This document shows positions 43,230 through 52,727 of a DNA stretch of 64,000 bases, piece after piece. Numbering within the stretch: position 1 is the first letter of the stretch; each line of letters starts with the position of its first letter. Location: assembly GCA_049323435.1 (NCBI GenBank), contig JBMOMX010000033.1:30100-94099 (forward strand), given 5' to 3'. The notes below the pieces were generated by a model that ran no database searches, was not told the origin of the DNA, and saw only the letters and a program-made list of their open reading frames with translations. This DNA is from UBA11222 sp049323435 (lineage in GTDB: Bacteria > Pseudomonadota > Alphaproteobacteria > UBA11222). The position numbers were made by a program, and so were the translations under genes.

Positions 43230-44381
43230 ATGCCAGCCTTAAGACGTTATATCATTCTTCAGATTGCCGGGCCCCTGGCCTTTTTCACGTTCAGCCTGAC
43301 CGGCGTCATCTGGCTGACCCAGTCGCTGCGGCTGCTGGACGTGATCATCACCAAGGGGCAATCGGCGGCGACCTATATCGCATTTACGGGGCTGGTCATT
43401 CCCTCGGTGCTGTCGCTGACCCTGCCAATAGCGTTTTTTTGCGCGGTGCTGTATGCGCTGTACCGGCTATCCAGCGATCATGAGCTGGTAGTGCTGTCTG
43501 CAACCGGGCTCAGCGCATGGGGCATTGTGCGGCCGCTGCTGCTGCTGGCGGCCGCTGTTGCAGCGCTGGTTTATGCGATCAATCTCGGCCTGATGCCCAT
43601 GGCCAATACGAAGCTGAAAGACCAGGTCATGGAGATACGCACGGATCTGGCGGCCAGCTTGCTCAAGGAAGGCGCATTCTCAAACCCCATTCAGGGCCTT
43701 ACCGTCTATATCCGCGAACGCGAATCCAATGGCGACATGCGGGGCATTCTGGTGCATGACAATCGCGAACTGAGTAATCCGGTCACCTATATGGCCGAGC
43801 GCGGCGCGCTGGTAAAAACCGATGCCGGTCCGCGCCTGATCATGATAAATGGCAATGTGCAGCACCGGACAACGCCGCAAAGCACCGCCGGCGGCAGTCT
43901 TTCCCTGTTATATTTCGACCGCTATGTCTATGACCTGTCGGAATTCATGCCCGGCCCGGGCGTACGCTGGAAAGAACCGGAAGAGCGTTATCTGACTGAA
44001 CTGTTTTTCCCCGACGAAACACTGGGCGATCAGACCCATCTGGATGAATTTCTGGCGGAGGCGCACAGGCGTCTTTCCGCGCCGCTTTATGTCTTTGCCT
44101 TTGCCGTCATCGCCGTGGTGGCGCTGCTTTCGGGGCAGTTCAGCCGCCGCGCACCGTTCTGGCGGCCTGGCGCGGCGCTGGCCATTGCCGTCGCGGTGCG
44201 GCTTGCCGGGCTTGGGCTGGAAAATCTGGTTGAAAAAAATCCGCTGCTGATGCCGGGCCTGTATTTCTGGCCAGTGCTGGTCACGGCTGGCGGGCTGCTG
44301 TTTCTCTCGGATGAGGGCCAGCGCAGGCTGCGCAAGTCTCCGCCGCTATCGCTGCCCGGCGCCATGCGAAAGACCGGCTGA
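43230..44381 (+). CDS. lptF: LPS export permease LptF
   Basis: 383 residues from ATG 43230, where MPALRRYIILQIAGPL begins the first membrane helix; upstream in-frame ATG codons add residues not seen in the family. Six membrane helices, three at each end, surround a periplasmic beta-jellyroll (about residues 130-265). The segment SSDHELVVLSATGLSAW is characteristic of the YjgP/YjgQ family and contacts LptB. It pairs with lptG four bases downstream. Confidence 0.94.
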   Translation: MPALRRYIILQIAGPLAFFTFSLTGVIWLTQSLRLLDVIITKGQSAATYIAFTGLVIPSVLSLTLPIAFFCAVLYALYRLSSDHELVVLSATGLSAWGIVRPLLLLAAAVAALVYAINLGLMPMANTKLKDQVMEIRTDLAASLLKEGAFSNPIQGLTVYIRERESNGDMRGILVHDNRELSNPVTYMAERGALVKTDAGPRLIMINGNVQHRTTPQSTAGGSLSLLYFDRYVYDLSEFMPGPGVRWKEPEERYLTELFFPDETLGDQTHLDEFLAEAHRRLSAPLYVFAFAVIAVVALLSGQFSRRAPFWRPGAALAIAVAVRLAGLGLENLVEKNPLLMPGLYFWPVLVTAGGLLFLSDEGQRRLRKSPPLSLPGAMRKTG

Positions 44382-44385
44382 ACTC

Positions 44386-45480
44386 ATGCGGCTTTCATGG
44401 ACATTGACCCGCTATTTTGGATTACAGCTTCTGGGCGGGATCGGCGCCATGCTGGGCCTGTTTATGGGGCTGATTTTTCTCGGCAGCATGGCGGAACTGA
44501 TGCGGCGCACTGCTGGCAATGCCGATGTAAATTTCAGTACACTGATGGTTATGGCAGGCCTTCAACTGCCCGCGCTGACCGAACGCGCTTTGCCATTCGC
44601 AGTAATGTTCGGGGCGTTGTGGAGTTATATCCGGCTGGGGCGCAATCATGAACTGGTGGTCATTCGCGCCTCTGGCGTATCGGTCTGGCAGTTTCTGGTT
44701 CCTGGTATCGTCATCGCGCTGCTTGCCGGATTTTTTGTTGTGGGCGCGTATAATCCTATTTCTGCCTCATTCACCGCACGCTTTGAAGAATTGGAGGCGA
44801 AATATCTGCATGGGCAGGCCAGCCTGCTGGCCGTGTCGCCGTCGGGCTTGTGGCTGCGCCAGGCGGATCCGGGGGGCCAGTCGGTGATCCATGCCTTGCG
44901 CGCGTCCAATCAGGGCATGGATCTCGAAGAGGTCATTATTTTCCTCTATGAGGGCCGGGATAAATTTGCCGGGCGCATTGACGCGGCGCAGGCCAAGTTG
45001 CGCGATGGATATTGGGATATTACTAACGCGACCCGTACCGGCCCTGATCAGCCGCCCCGGTTCCTGGCATCCGACCGCCTGGCGACAAGCCTGACGCCGG
45101 AGCGCATTCAGGATAGTTTTGCATCGCCGGAGACCCTGTCTTTCTGGGCCCTGCCGGACTTCATCAATATTCTGGAAGAAGCCGGATTTTCCGCCGTCCG
45201 GCACCGTTTGTACTGGCATTCGCTGCTGGCCATGCCGCTGCTGCTATGTGCCATGATTTTGATTGCAGCGACATTTTCTTTGCGCGCCTCGACACGCTCT
45301 GGCATTGCCATGGTGGTGCTGGGCGCGTTAGTTACTGGCTTTGTGCTGTATTTTCTGACAGACCTCGCTTTGGCTTTGGGGCGAACGGGCAGCCTGCCGG
45401 TACTGCTGTCCGCCTGGACGCCCGCTGGTGTCAGTATTTTACTGGGCATCAGTCTGCTGCTGCATCTTGAGGACGGCTAA
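44386..45480 (+). CDS. lptG: LPS export permease LptG
   Basis: 364 residues from ATG 44386. Same family as LptF, with GRNHELVVIRASGVSVWQF as the coupling-helix region, a central periplasmic domain and three C-terminal membrane helices. It completes the LptB2FG pump together with lptB at 10.2 kb. The next gene, lptD, starts at the base after its TAA, so translation is tightly linked. Confidence 0.94.
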   Translation: MRLSWTLTRYFGLQLLGGIGAMLGLFMGLIFLGSMAELMRRTAGNADVNFSTLMVMAGLQLPALTERALPFAVMFGALWSYIRLGRNHELVVIRASGVSVWQFLVPGIVIALLAGFFVVGAYNPISASFTARFEELEAKYLHGQASLLAVSPSGLWLRQADPGGQSVIHALRASNQGMDLEEVIIFLYEGRDKFAGRIDAAQAKLRDGYWDITNATRTGPDQPPRFLASDRLATSLTPERIQDSFASPETLSFWALPDFINILEEAGFSAVRHRLYWHSLLAMPLLLCAMILIAATFSLRASTRSGIAMVVLGALVTGFVLYFLTDLALALGRTGSLPVLLSAWTPAGVSILLGISLLLHLEDG

Positions 45481-47661
45481 GTGATTGCTGGCGCTTTTAT
45501 ACATCGGGCAGGCGGCGCCCTTCGCAAGCTGTTGCTGGCTGGCATCGCGCTTGGGGTGTATGTACCGGTTCATCCGGCGCTGGCGCAGGCGGCTGCAAAA
45601 CAGCCTGTGCAGAATGAGGAAGCCATTCTGTTTCAGGCCGATGATCTGAGCTATGATCAGAACACGGATACGGTCATCGCCGAGGGCAATGTCGAAGCCG
45701 CCTATGGCAAGCGCCTGCTGTTTGCCGACCGGGTCAGATATAATCAGACCACCGGCATCGTCACTGCTGCTGGTAATGTTGCGCTGACCGACCCGGACGG
45801 ATCCACTTTGTTTGCGGACCAGGCGCAACTGAGCGACGATCTGCGCGATGGCGTTGTCAAGGGCATCGGCTTGCGGATGGCCGATAATTCCGCCATGGCC
45901 GCCGCCAGCGCCCAGCGCGAGGGCGAAAATCTGACTCATCTGAATCGCGCCGTATACAGCCCGTGCAAGCTTTGCCCGGAGAAAGGCAAGACTGTACCCG
46001 CCTGGCAGCTACGCGCCCGGAAGGTAACGCATGACAAGCAGGCCAAGCGCATTGTTTACAGGCATGCCTTTCTCGATGCCTTTGGGGTTCCCGTCGCCTA
46101 CACACCCTATTTCTCGCATGCAGACCCATCCGTGAAACGCGAATCCGGATTTTTACCGCCCAGTCTGGGAAGTTCGTCCGAGCTTGGGCGCAAGATTGAG
46201 GTGCCCTATTACTGGAGCCTTTCGCCCTCGCGCGGCCTGACGCTTTCACCGCTGGTGACCAGCCGCGAAGGGACGGTGATGAAGGGCCTGTATGAAGAGC
46301 GCACAAAACGGGGCCGCCTGGAACTTGAAGGCAGCCTGACCCGTGTCGATGAACGTGACGGCAATGGCGTTAAAACCGGTTCCAGACAAACCCGCGGGCA
46401 TATTTTCAGCCGGGGGCGCTTCGCGCTGAACCAGAACGATATTGTGGGCTTTGACATACAGCGCGCCACAGATGACACCTTTTTGTCGCGCTATGATCTG
46501 ACCGGTATTGACACGCTGACCAGCCGCCTGTTTACCGAGCACCGTTCAAACCGCGACATGGGCACAGTTGATTTTCTGTTGTTCCAGGGGCTCAATCGCG
46601 ATGATGATCCGGGAACGACCCCGATGATTCTGCCGCTGCTGCATTATAGCGGCAAAACCGACCCTGACCCGGCGGGCGGGCGTTTCGGGTTTGACGCCGA
46701 TGCCCTGGTTCTGCGCCGCCGTGACGGACAGGATTCTCACCGGGTGTCTGTTGATGGCGGCTGGCAGCGCAATTATGTGTCCGGCCTGGGCGAGGTCTAT
46801 TCGATATTCGCCAATCTGCGCGGCGATGCCTATTTCATTGATGATATTACCCGGCGCAATGACAAAAATGATCTGACCGGCCGTATTTTACCGCAGGCAG
46901 GTGTGGATTGGCGTCTGCCCCTGGCCAGCCGCGCGCAAGCCCTCACCCAGATCGTAGAGCCGATTGCACAGATCATTGTCAGCCCCTATGGCGGTAATCC
47001 GGACGATATTCCCAATGAAGACAGTGGCAGTTTCGAATTTGACAGCACCAATCTGTTCAGCCCCACCCGGTTTCCCGGACGTGACCGTTGGGAAGGCGGC
47101 CCACGCGCCAATCTGGGTATGAAATGGGGCGCGTATCATGACAATGGCGGTTATGCCAGCGTCCTGCTCGGCCAGGTCTGGCGTGCCAAGAATGATTCGA
47201 CCTTCGCGGCGGAAACAGGGCTAGATGATGAACGTTCCGACTATGTCGGCAGCGTCGCAGTCAGCCCCTCCCCCTGGTTTGAAGTGCTGCACCGGTTCCG
47301 GCTTGACCGGAAAGATCTGAACTATAACCGCAGTGAGGTGGACCTTAATGCCGGGCCCAGCCAGCTTCGTCTGGGTGTCGGCTATGTCCGCCTGACCCGG
47401 GAATTGAGCGACGCCGCCCTGGTCAGCCGAGAGGAAATCGCAGGCTCCATGCAGGCCCAATTCGACGAAAACTGGTCCTTATCTGCGTCTTCAAGGCGTG
47501 AACTGGGCGAAAATTCAACGGTTGGAACCAATGTCGGCCTGTTTTATCAGGATGAATGCATGATATTCGGGTTAATTTATGACCGGCGCTACACCCGAGA
47601 CCGGGATGTCCAACCCTCAAGCTCGATTAATTTCAAAATCAAGCTGCTAAATTTGGGATAG
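45481..47661 (+). CDS. lptD: LPS-assembly outer-membrane protein LptD
   Basis: 726 residues starting at GTG 45481, with GAGGACGG six bases upstream. Signal peptide ends near HPALAQA. The N-terminal jellyroll (about residues 45-155) resembles LptA; the 26-strand barrel follows and ends in INFKIKLLNLG. Cys162 and Cys165 (CKLC) and Cys693 could form the inter-domain disulfide needed for maturation, with one cysteine fewer than in E. coli. Inserts LPS into the outer leaflet with LptE, which is not encoded here. Confidence 0.95.
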   Translation: MIAGAFIHRAGGALRKLLLAGIALGVYVPVHPALAQAAAKQPVQNEEAILFQADDLSYDQNTDTVIAEGNVEAAYGKRLLFADRVRYNQTTGIVTAAGNVALTDPDGSTLFADQAQLSDDLRDGVVKGIGLRMADNSAMAAASAQREGENLTHLNRAVYSPCKLCPEKGKTVPAWQLRARKVTHDKQAKRIVYRHAFLDAFGVPVAYTPYFSHADPSVKRESGFLPPSLGSSSELGRKIEVPYYWSLSPSRGLTLSPLVTSREGTVMKGLYEERTKRGRLELEGSLTRVDERDGNGVKTGSRQTRGHIFSRGRFALNQNDIVGFDIQRATDDTFLSRYDLTGIDTLTSRLFTEHRSNRDMGTVDFLLFQGLNRDDDPGTTPMILPLLHYSGKTDPDPAGGRFGFDADALVLRRRDGQDSHRVSVDGGWQRNYVSGLGEVYSIFANLRGDAYFIDDITRRNDKNDLTGRILPQAGVDWRLPLASRAQALTQIVEPIAQIIVSPYGGNPDDIPNEDSGSFEFDSTNLFSPTRFPGRDRWEGGPRANLGMKWGAYHDNGGYASVLLGQVWRAKNDSTFAAETGLDDERSDYVGSVAVSPSPWFEVLHRFRLDRKDLNYNRSEVDLNAGPSQLRLGVGYVRLTRELSDAALVSREEIAGSMQAQFDENWSLSASSRRELGENSTVGTNVGLFYQDECMIFGLIYDRRYTRDRDVQPSSSINFKIKLLNLG

Positions 47662-47806
47662 CGCGGTGCGCTGACTATATTACACTCCAGACTATATTCC
47701 GGATGGCGCAGCGCCCCGGTTTTAGTTAAACACTGTGCGCAACCATTGGAGCATGCAACTCATCATCATGACCGTTTTTATGGATATCAGACTGACAGGG
47801 GGGCGT

Positions 47807-49111
47807 ATGCAGCGCCTGGCATTGGCGGCCGGCCTGGGGCTGGCGCTGGGGCTTGCCGGGGCGGTTGGCCCCGCCCGCGCGCAGGAAGCGGTCGGAATCG
47901 CCGCCGTGGTGAATGACGAAGTGGTCTCGGCCTATGACCTTGAGCAGCGGGTGGCGCTGATCGTATCGTCAACCGGCGTTGATGGATCGGGCGAGGCCGG
48001 CAAGCGGCTGCGCGAGCAGGTGCTGCGCACGCTGATTGATGAAAAGCTGCAAATGCAGGAAGCCAAGCGTCTGGAAGTCGTGGCCGACCCCAAGGAAGTG
48101 GATGAAACCCTGAACGGCATTGCCGAACAAAACAACATGACCAAGGAACAGTTGCAGGAAACGCTGGAGCGCAGCGGGGTCAGCATTGATTCCCTGCTGA
48201 CCCAGATCCAGGCCGAAATCGCCTGGTCCGATCTGGTGCGCAAGAAATTCCTGTCACGTATCGCACCCGGTGACGAGCAGGTGGATGCAGTGCTGGCCAG
48301 AATGGAGGCCAATGCCGGGCGGCCGGAATTTCTGGTCGCGGAAATTTTTCTGAGCGTGGAATCCCCCGACGATGATGAGGAGGTTCGCCGTAGCGCGATC
48401 CGCCTCGTGGAACAGCTGCAACAGGGGGCAACCTTCAGCGCCGTCGCCCGGCAATTCAGCCAGGCCGCCACGGCGGCGACGGGCGGTGACCTGGGCTGGG
48501 TGTCAGAAGGCCAGCTGAGTGCAGAACTGGACAGGGCGCTGGCCGAGATCCGGCCCGGCGATGTCTCCCAGCCGCTGCGCGCCGGGGGCGGCTATTATAT
48601 TTTATTGTTACGCGATAAACGCGCCGCCGCCGGGAGCGGCCTTTCCGGTGTCGAAGTGGATGTCCGCCAGGTGATGTTCCCCTATATTGATCCGCAACAG
48701 CCCGACAAACGGATAACGCTCACAAACCCTAGCCCCAGCAATGCGATGGCGGCGGCAACCATTGCAAGGTCGCAAAGCGCGATGCATGCCGGTGTAAATT
48801 GTGACAATTTTAAACAGACGATTGATGCGCTGGGTAAAAGCGTTCTGGGTGATGGCGGAAAAATGATGCTGGCGGACGTGCCGCATCTGTTCCGCGAAAC
48901 TACCGGGAACATTGCCATCGGTGTCCTTAGCGAACCCCTTCTGTCACCCCAGGGCGTTCACCGGGTCATGGTGTGCGACCGGAAAGATTTTCAGTCGAAA
49001 CTGCCGCCGCGCGATGTGGTGGAGGCGCGTCTGAATCAGGAAGCGCTGGCGCTGCGGGCGCGGCGTTATCTGCGTGATCTGCGCCGCGATGCGGTGGTGG
49101 AGTTCCGCTGA
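47807..49111 (+). CDS. surA: Periplasmic chaperone and peptidyl-prolyl isomerase SurA
   Basis: 434 residues from ATG 47807, chosen because AGGGGGGCG lies just upstream and the signal peptide MQRLALAAGLGLALGLAGAV starts there; GTG or ATG codons up to 72 bases earlier are also open. The N-terminal chaperone helices (IAAVVNDEVVSAYDLEQRV) precede a parvulin domain (about residues 175-275, GDLGWVSEGQL). A second, degenerate parvulin-like region follows. It folds outer-membrane proteins such as LptD, whose gene is just upstream. Confidence 0.92.
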   Translation: MQRLALAAGLGLALGLAGAVGPARAQEAVGIAAVVNDEVVSAYDLEQRVALIVSSTGVDGSGEAGKRLREQVLRTLIDEKLQMQEAKRLEVVADPKEVDETLNGIAEQNNMTKEQLQETLERSGVSIDSLLTQIQAEIAWSDLVRKKFLSRIAPGDEQVDAVLARMEANAGRPEFLVAEIFLSVESPDDDEEVRRSAIRLVEQLQQGATFSAVARQFSQAATAATGGDLGWVSEGQLSAELDRALAEIRPGDVSQPLRAGGGYYILLLRDKRAAAGSGLSGVEVDVRQVMFPYIDPQQPDKRITLTNPSPSNAMAAATIARSQSAMHAGVNCDNFKQTIDALGKSVLGDGGKMMLADVPHLFRETTGNIAIGVLSEPLLSPQGVHRVMVCDRKDFQSKLPPRDVVEARLNQEALALRARRYLRDLRRDAVVEFR

Positions 49112-50139
49112 TCGAAACGCTTTCGTCCAGACCCGTCAATCTCGTCGCGCTGACGATGGGCGAGCCGTCCGGCATCGGCGGCGAAATCGCGCTGAAGGCA
49201 TGGAGCGGCCGCAGAAAAAATAAATTACCGCCCTTTTTTGTCATAGGCGATCCGCAATGGCTGGCGGCAATTGATCCTGCCGTGCCCGTGGCGGAGATTG
49301 CAGACCCCGCCGCCTGCACGGCGTATTACAACAAGGCCTTGCCGGTTCTGCCGGTGCGTCTCGCCGCCGCCGCAACCCCCGGCAAGCCGGACCCGCGCAA
49401 TGCGGATGCCGTGCTGGAGGCCATCCGGATTGGCGTGCAACTGGCGCAATCCGGCGCCATCTGCGCGCTGGTGACCAACCCGATTGAAAAGGCCGTGCTG
49501 TATAATGCAGGCTTTCACCATCCAGGACATACCGAATATCTGGCGGAGCTGACCGCCACCGCCGCCCGGCCGGTGATGCTGCTGGCCTGCCCCGCAACAT
49601 CGCAAGATCCCGGCCTGCGGGTGGCGTTGGCTAGTGTGCATCTGCCGCTGGCGCAGGCGGTTGCAAATATAAGCCGTACACAGATTATTGAAACAGCGCA
49701 GGCCACGGCGCTGGCATTGGCGCGTGATTTCGGAATCAAGGCCCCGCGCCTGGCGGTTGCGGCCCTTAATCCGCATGGCGGCGAACAGGGCGCGCTGGGC
49801 CGGGAGGAAATCGAAATAATCGCGCCGGCGGTCGCCTGTTTGCAGGCGGCCGGTATTGATGCTCAGGGGCCGTTTCCCGCCGATACTTTATTCCACGCAG
49901 CGGCGCGCCGCCGCTATGATTGCGTGATCTGCATGTATCATGACCAGGCGCTGATCCCGTTAAAGACCATTGATTTTGAACGGGGCGTAAATGTGACCCT
50001 GGGGCTGAACATCGTGCGCACCTCGCCCGATCATGGCGTCGCGCTGGATATTGCGGGCAAGGGATTGGCCAGCCCCGCCAGCCTGATAGCTGCGCTGCGT
50101 ATGGCGCGTGAGATTTCCCGCTTCCGCTATGACGGATGA
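49108..50139 (+). CDS. pdxA: 4-hydroxythreonine-4-phosphate dehydrogenase
   Basis: 343 residues if translation starts at CTG 49108. From the first ATG (49156) the protein would lack the strand PVNLVALT that precedes the conserved MGEPSGIGGEI. GGTGGAG ends five bases before the CTG, which overlaps the surA stop as CTGA, and no ATG, GTG or TTG is available in frame. Catalyses an oxidative step of pyridoxal-5-phosphate synthesis. Metal and substrate residues are in HHPGHTEYLAEL, CMYHDQALIPLKTI and RTSPDHGVALDIAGKG. Family assignment is certain; the start is inference. Confidence 0.93.
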   Translation: MIETLSSRPVNLVALTMGEPSGIGGEIALKAWSGRRKNKLPPFFVIGDPQWLAAIDPAVPVAEIADPAACTAYYNKALPVLPVRLAAAATPGKPDPRNADAVLEAIRIGVQLAQSGAICALVTNPIEKAVLYNAGFHHPGHTEYLAELTATAARPVMLLACPATSQDPGLRVALASVHLPLAQAVANISRTQIIETAQATALALARDFGIKAPRLAVAALNPHGGEQGALGREEIEIIAPAVACLQAAGIDAQGPFPADTLFHAAARRRYDCVICMYHDQALIPLKTIDFERGVNVTLGLNIVRTSPDHGVALDIAGKGLASPASLIAALRMAREISRFRYDG

Positions 50140-50977
50140 TCTGCTGCCGCCGCTGCGCGATGTTATCGCGCGTTATGAGCTGCGCGCGCGCAAATCGCTG
50201 GGCCAGAATTTTCTGCTCGATCTGAACCTGACCGGGCGCATTGCGCGTGCCGCAGCGCCGCTGGACCACTGCACGGTGGTGGAAGTGGGCCCCGGCCCCG
50301 GCGGGCTGACCCGCGCGCTGTTGCAACATGGCGCGCGCGAGATTGTGGCGGTTGAAAAAGACGCACGCTGCCTGGCGGCGCTGGGCGATATTGCGGCGGC
50401 CTATCCGGGGCGGCTGCGTATCGTTGCGGGCGATGCGCTGGATTTTGATCTGGGGGAACTGACGCCGCCCATCAAGCTGGTGGCGAACCTTCCCTATAAT
50501 GTCGCCACCCCGCTGCTGATTAACTGGCTGACGCCGGAACAATGGCCGCCCGCGTGGGAAAGTCTGACCCTGATGTTCCAGAAAGAGGTGGCCGAGCGCA
50601 TTACCGCGCCTGCGGGCGGCAAGGCCTATGGGCGGCTGGCGGTGCTGACGCAATGGCGCTGCGACGCGCATATGCTGTTCGATATTGATCCGCGCGCCTT
50701 TACCCCCGCGCCCAAGGTCACCTCTACCGTTGTGCAGATCACACCCCGCGCCACGCCGCGCGCCGGGGCGGAACTGACCGATTTACAGACGGTCGCGGCC
50801 GCAGCCTTTGGCCAGCGCCGTAAAATGCTGCGCCGCAGCCTGATGGCGCTGGGGGTGGACGCCGCCGTTCTGCTGGAAATGGCCGGCATCGAACCCACCG
50901 CCCGGGCCGAAGAAATAAACATAGAAGGGTTTTGCGCCCTCGCACGGGCCTATCATAATCTGCGCCATATGCGCTAA
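50129..50977 (+). CDS. rsmA: 16S rRNA dimethyladenosine transferase
   Basis: 282 residues from ATG 50129, overlapping pdxA by 11 bases. Dimethylates A1518 and A1519 of 16S rRNA, a late ribosome-assembly step. Motifs are SLGQNFLLD, the SAM site VEVGPGPGGLT, acidic VAVEKD, GDALDFD and catalytic NLPYNVATPLL. The surA-pdxA-rsmA order is conserved in proteobacteria. An upstream GTG would only deepen the overlap with pdxA. Confidence 0.96.
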   Translation: MTDDLLPPLRDVIARYELRARKSLGQNFLLDLNLTGRIARAAAPLDHCTVVEVGPGPGGLTRALLQHGAREIVAVEKDARCLAALGDIAAAYPGRLRIVAGDALDFDLGELTPPIKLVANLPYNVATPLLINWLTPEQWPPAWESLTLMFQKEVAERITAPAGGKAYGRLAVLTQWRCDAHMLFDIDPRAFTPAPKVTSTVVQITPRATPRAGAELTDLQTVAAAAFGQRRKMLRRSLMALGVDAAVLLEMAGIEPTARAEEINIEGFCALARAYHNLRHMR

Positions 50978-51020
50978 AGTGCAGCCATTCGTTAAATTAC
51001 AACACTAATCGGAGAACATT

Positions 51021-51866
51021 ATGAAAGCTGAGCCAATGGAATTCATTGGGCTGGGCGGCCTGAAACTGGCCGCCGATTCCTACGGAACCCCCGGCAATCA
51101 ACCGGTTCTGTTCGCACATGGCGGCGGGCAAACCCGCCATGCCTGGGGCGGCACGGCAAAAATACTGGCCGAACGCGGCTGGCATGCCGTGTGTCTGGAT
51201 TTACGCGGGCATGGCGATAGCGGCTGGTGCCCCGATGCAAATTACGCCGTCGATGCCTATGCCGAAGATCTGCGCATCATTTCGCGGACCTTCTCCAAAC
51301 GCCCGGTTGCGGTGGGGGCGTCGCTGGGCGGCAATTCCTCGCTGATCGCCGAGGGCGAACATGACGGGCCGATTTTTTCCGCCATTGTTCTGGTGGACAT
51401 AACGCCAAAGATCGCCGAGGAAGGCGTCAAACATATTCAGGATTTCATGAGCGCCAATATGGAACAGGGTTTCGCCAGCCTGGACGAAGCGGCGGAATCG
51501 GTTGCAAAATATCTGCCGCACCGGCCCAAACCGAAAGACACCAGCGGGCTGGCAAAAAATCTGCGGCTGCGCGACAATGGCCGCTATTACTGGCATTGGG
51601 ATCCGAAATTCTTTTCCGGACCGAAACGCGCGCGCGACCCGAACCGGCAGGCGCGGATGGAGGCGGCGGCCCGCGCTCTGACCTGCCCAACCCTGCTGGT
51701 GCGCGGCAAATCCAGCGATCTGGTCACCGAAGAAGCCGCGCAAGAATTTCTCGCCTTGGTGCCGCACGCAGAATATGCCGATGTCGGCGGCGCCGGGCAT
51801 ATGGTGGCTGGCGACAAGAACGACGCATTCACCGAGGCGGTCGTGCAATTTCTGAATAAACTTTAA
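51021..51866 (+). CDS. Alpha/beta hydrolase
   Basis: 281 residues. The fold is shown by VLFAHGGGQTRHAWGGTA, then VCLDLRGHGDSGW, the nucleophile elbow VGASLGGNSSL (Ser about residue 101) and the C-terminal AGHMVAGDKNDAF with the catalytic His. The order of acids suggests an esterase, lactonase or C-C hydrolase; the exact substrate cannot be read. CGGAGAACATT precedes the ATG. The following crotonase gene begins 21 bases later, so it is probably the first gene of a rightward catabolic operon. Confidence 0.85.
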   Translation: MKAEPMEFIGLGGLKLAADSYGTPGNQPVLFAHGGGQTRHAWGGTAKILAERGWHAVCLDLRGHGDSGWCPDANYAVDAYAEDLRIISRTFSKRPVAVGASLGGNSSLIAEGEHDGPIFSAIVLVDITPKIAEEGVKHIQDFMSANMEQGFASLDEAAESVAKYLPHRPKPKDTSGLAKNLRLRDNGRYYWHWDPKFFSGPKRARDPNRQARMEAAARALTCPTLLVRGKSSDLVTEEAAQEFLALVPHAEYADVGGAGHMVAGDKNDAFTEAVVQFLNKL

Positions 51867-51887
51867 CTGCAAGCAAGGGAGACACAG

Positions 51888-52697
51888 ATGCCGTTAGATG
51901 AAAAAAAATATCAGCGCCTGAAATTCGACTGGCCGGCCGAGCGTGTGCTGCGCATTACCATTTCACGGCCGGAGCGGCTGAATGCGCTGGATAAAATCGG
52001 CCACCGCGAAATTACCTATATCTGGCCGGAAATCGACAGCGATCCGCGCATCAATGCGGTGATCCTGACCGGCGAAGGCAAATCCTTTTCCGCCGGCGGC
52101 GATTTCGAGATGATCGAGGAAATGATCGGTGATCACAAAGCCCTGCTGACCGTGTGGAAAGAAGCCCGCGATCTGGTCTATAATATCATCAATTGCAACA
52201 AGCCGATTATTTCGGCCATCACCGGGCCCGCGGTTGGCGCAGGGCTGGTTGCGGCGTTGCTGTCGGACATTTCCATCACCACAAAAAAAGCCAAGATCGT
52301 GGACGGTCACACCCGTCTTGGCGTTGCAGGCGGCGACCATGCCGCCATCATCTGGCCGCTGTTGTGCGGCATGGCCAAGGCGAAATATTATCTGCTGACC
52401 TGTGAATCGCTGGACGGCGAAGAAGCCGAGCGCATTGGTCTTGTATCCAAATGCGTTGGCGAGGATGAATTGCAGGGCGAGGCGCTGCGTGTCGCCACTA
52501 ATCTGGCCAAGGGCGCCCAGGGCGCGATCCGCTTCACCAAGATTGCGCTGAATAACTGGCTGCGTATGGCCGGGCCGTCATTTGATGCGTCCACCGCCTA
52601 TGAAATGCTGGGCTTTGCCGGGCCGGACGCGCGCGAAGGCGTGGCCTCGCACCGCGAAAAACGCCAGCCAGTATTCGATCCGGACTGCCCGGTATAA
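51888..52697 (+). CDS. Crotonase-fold enzyme (enoyl-CoA hydratase/isomerase family)
   Basis: 269 residues. CoA-binding and oxyanion-hole segments are GEGKSFSAGGDFEM and AITGPAVGAGLVAALLSDI. The two catalytic glutamates of classical enoyl-CoA hydratase appear to be absent: the first region reads GAGLVAA instead of GGGCELA, and the second reads GHTRLGVAGGDHAA rather than the QPE-type sequence. It may be an isomerase, a decarboxylase or a C-C bond hydrolase. AGGGAGA precedes the ATG. The 30-base gap to the CoA-transferase gene points to one operon. Confidence 0.87.
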   Translation: MPLDEKKYQRLKFDWPAERVLRITISRPERLNALDKIGHREITYIWPEIDSDPRINAVILTGEGKSFSAGGDFEMIEEMIGDHKALLTVWKEARDLVYNIINCNKPIISAITGPAVGAGLVAALLSDISITTKKAKIVDGHTRLGVAGGDHAAIIWPLLCGMAKAKYYLLTCESLDGEEAERIGLVSKCVGEDELQGEALRVATNLAKGAQGAIRFTKIALNNWLRMAGPSFDASTAYEMLGFAGPDAREGVASHREKRQPVFDPDCPV

Positions 52698-52727
52698 TCT
52701 GACGCAAAATAAAAGGGGGAACAGGCA

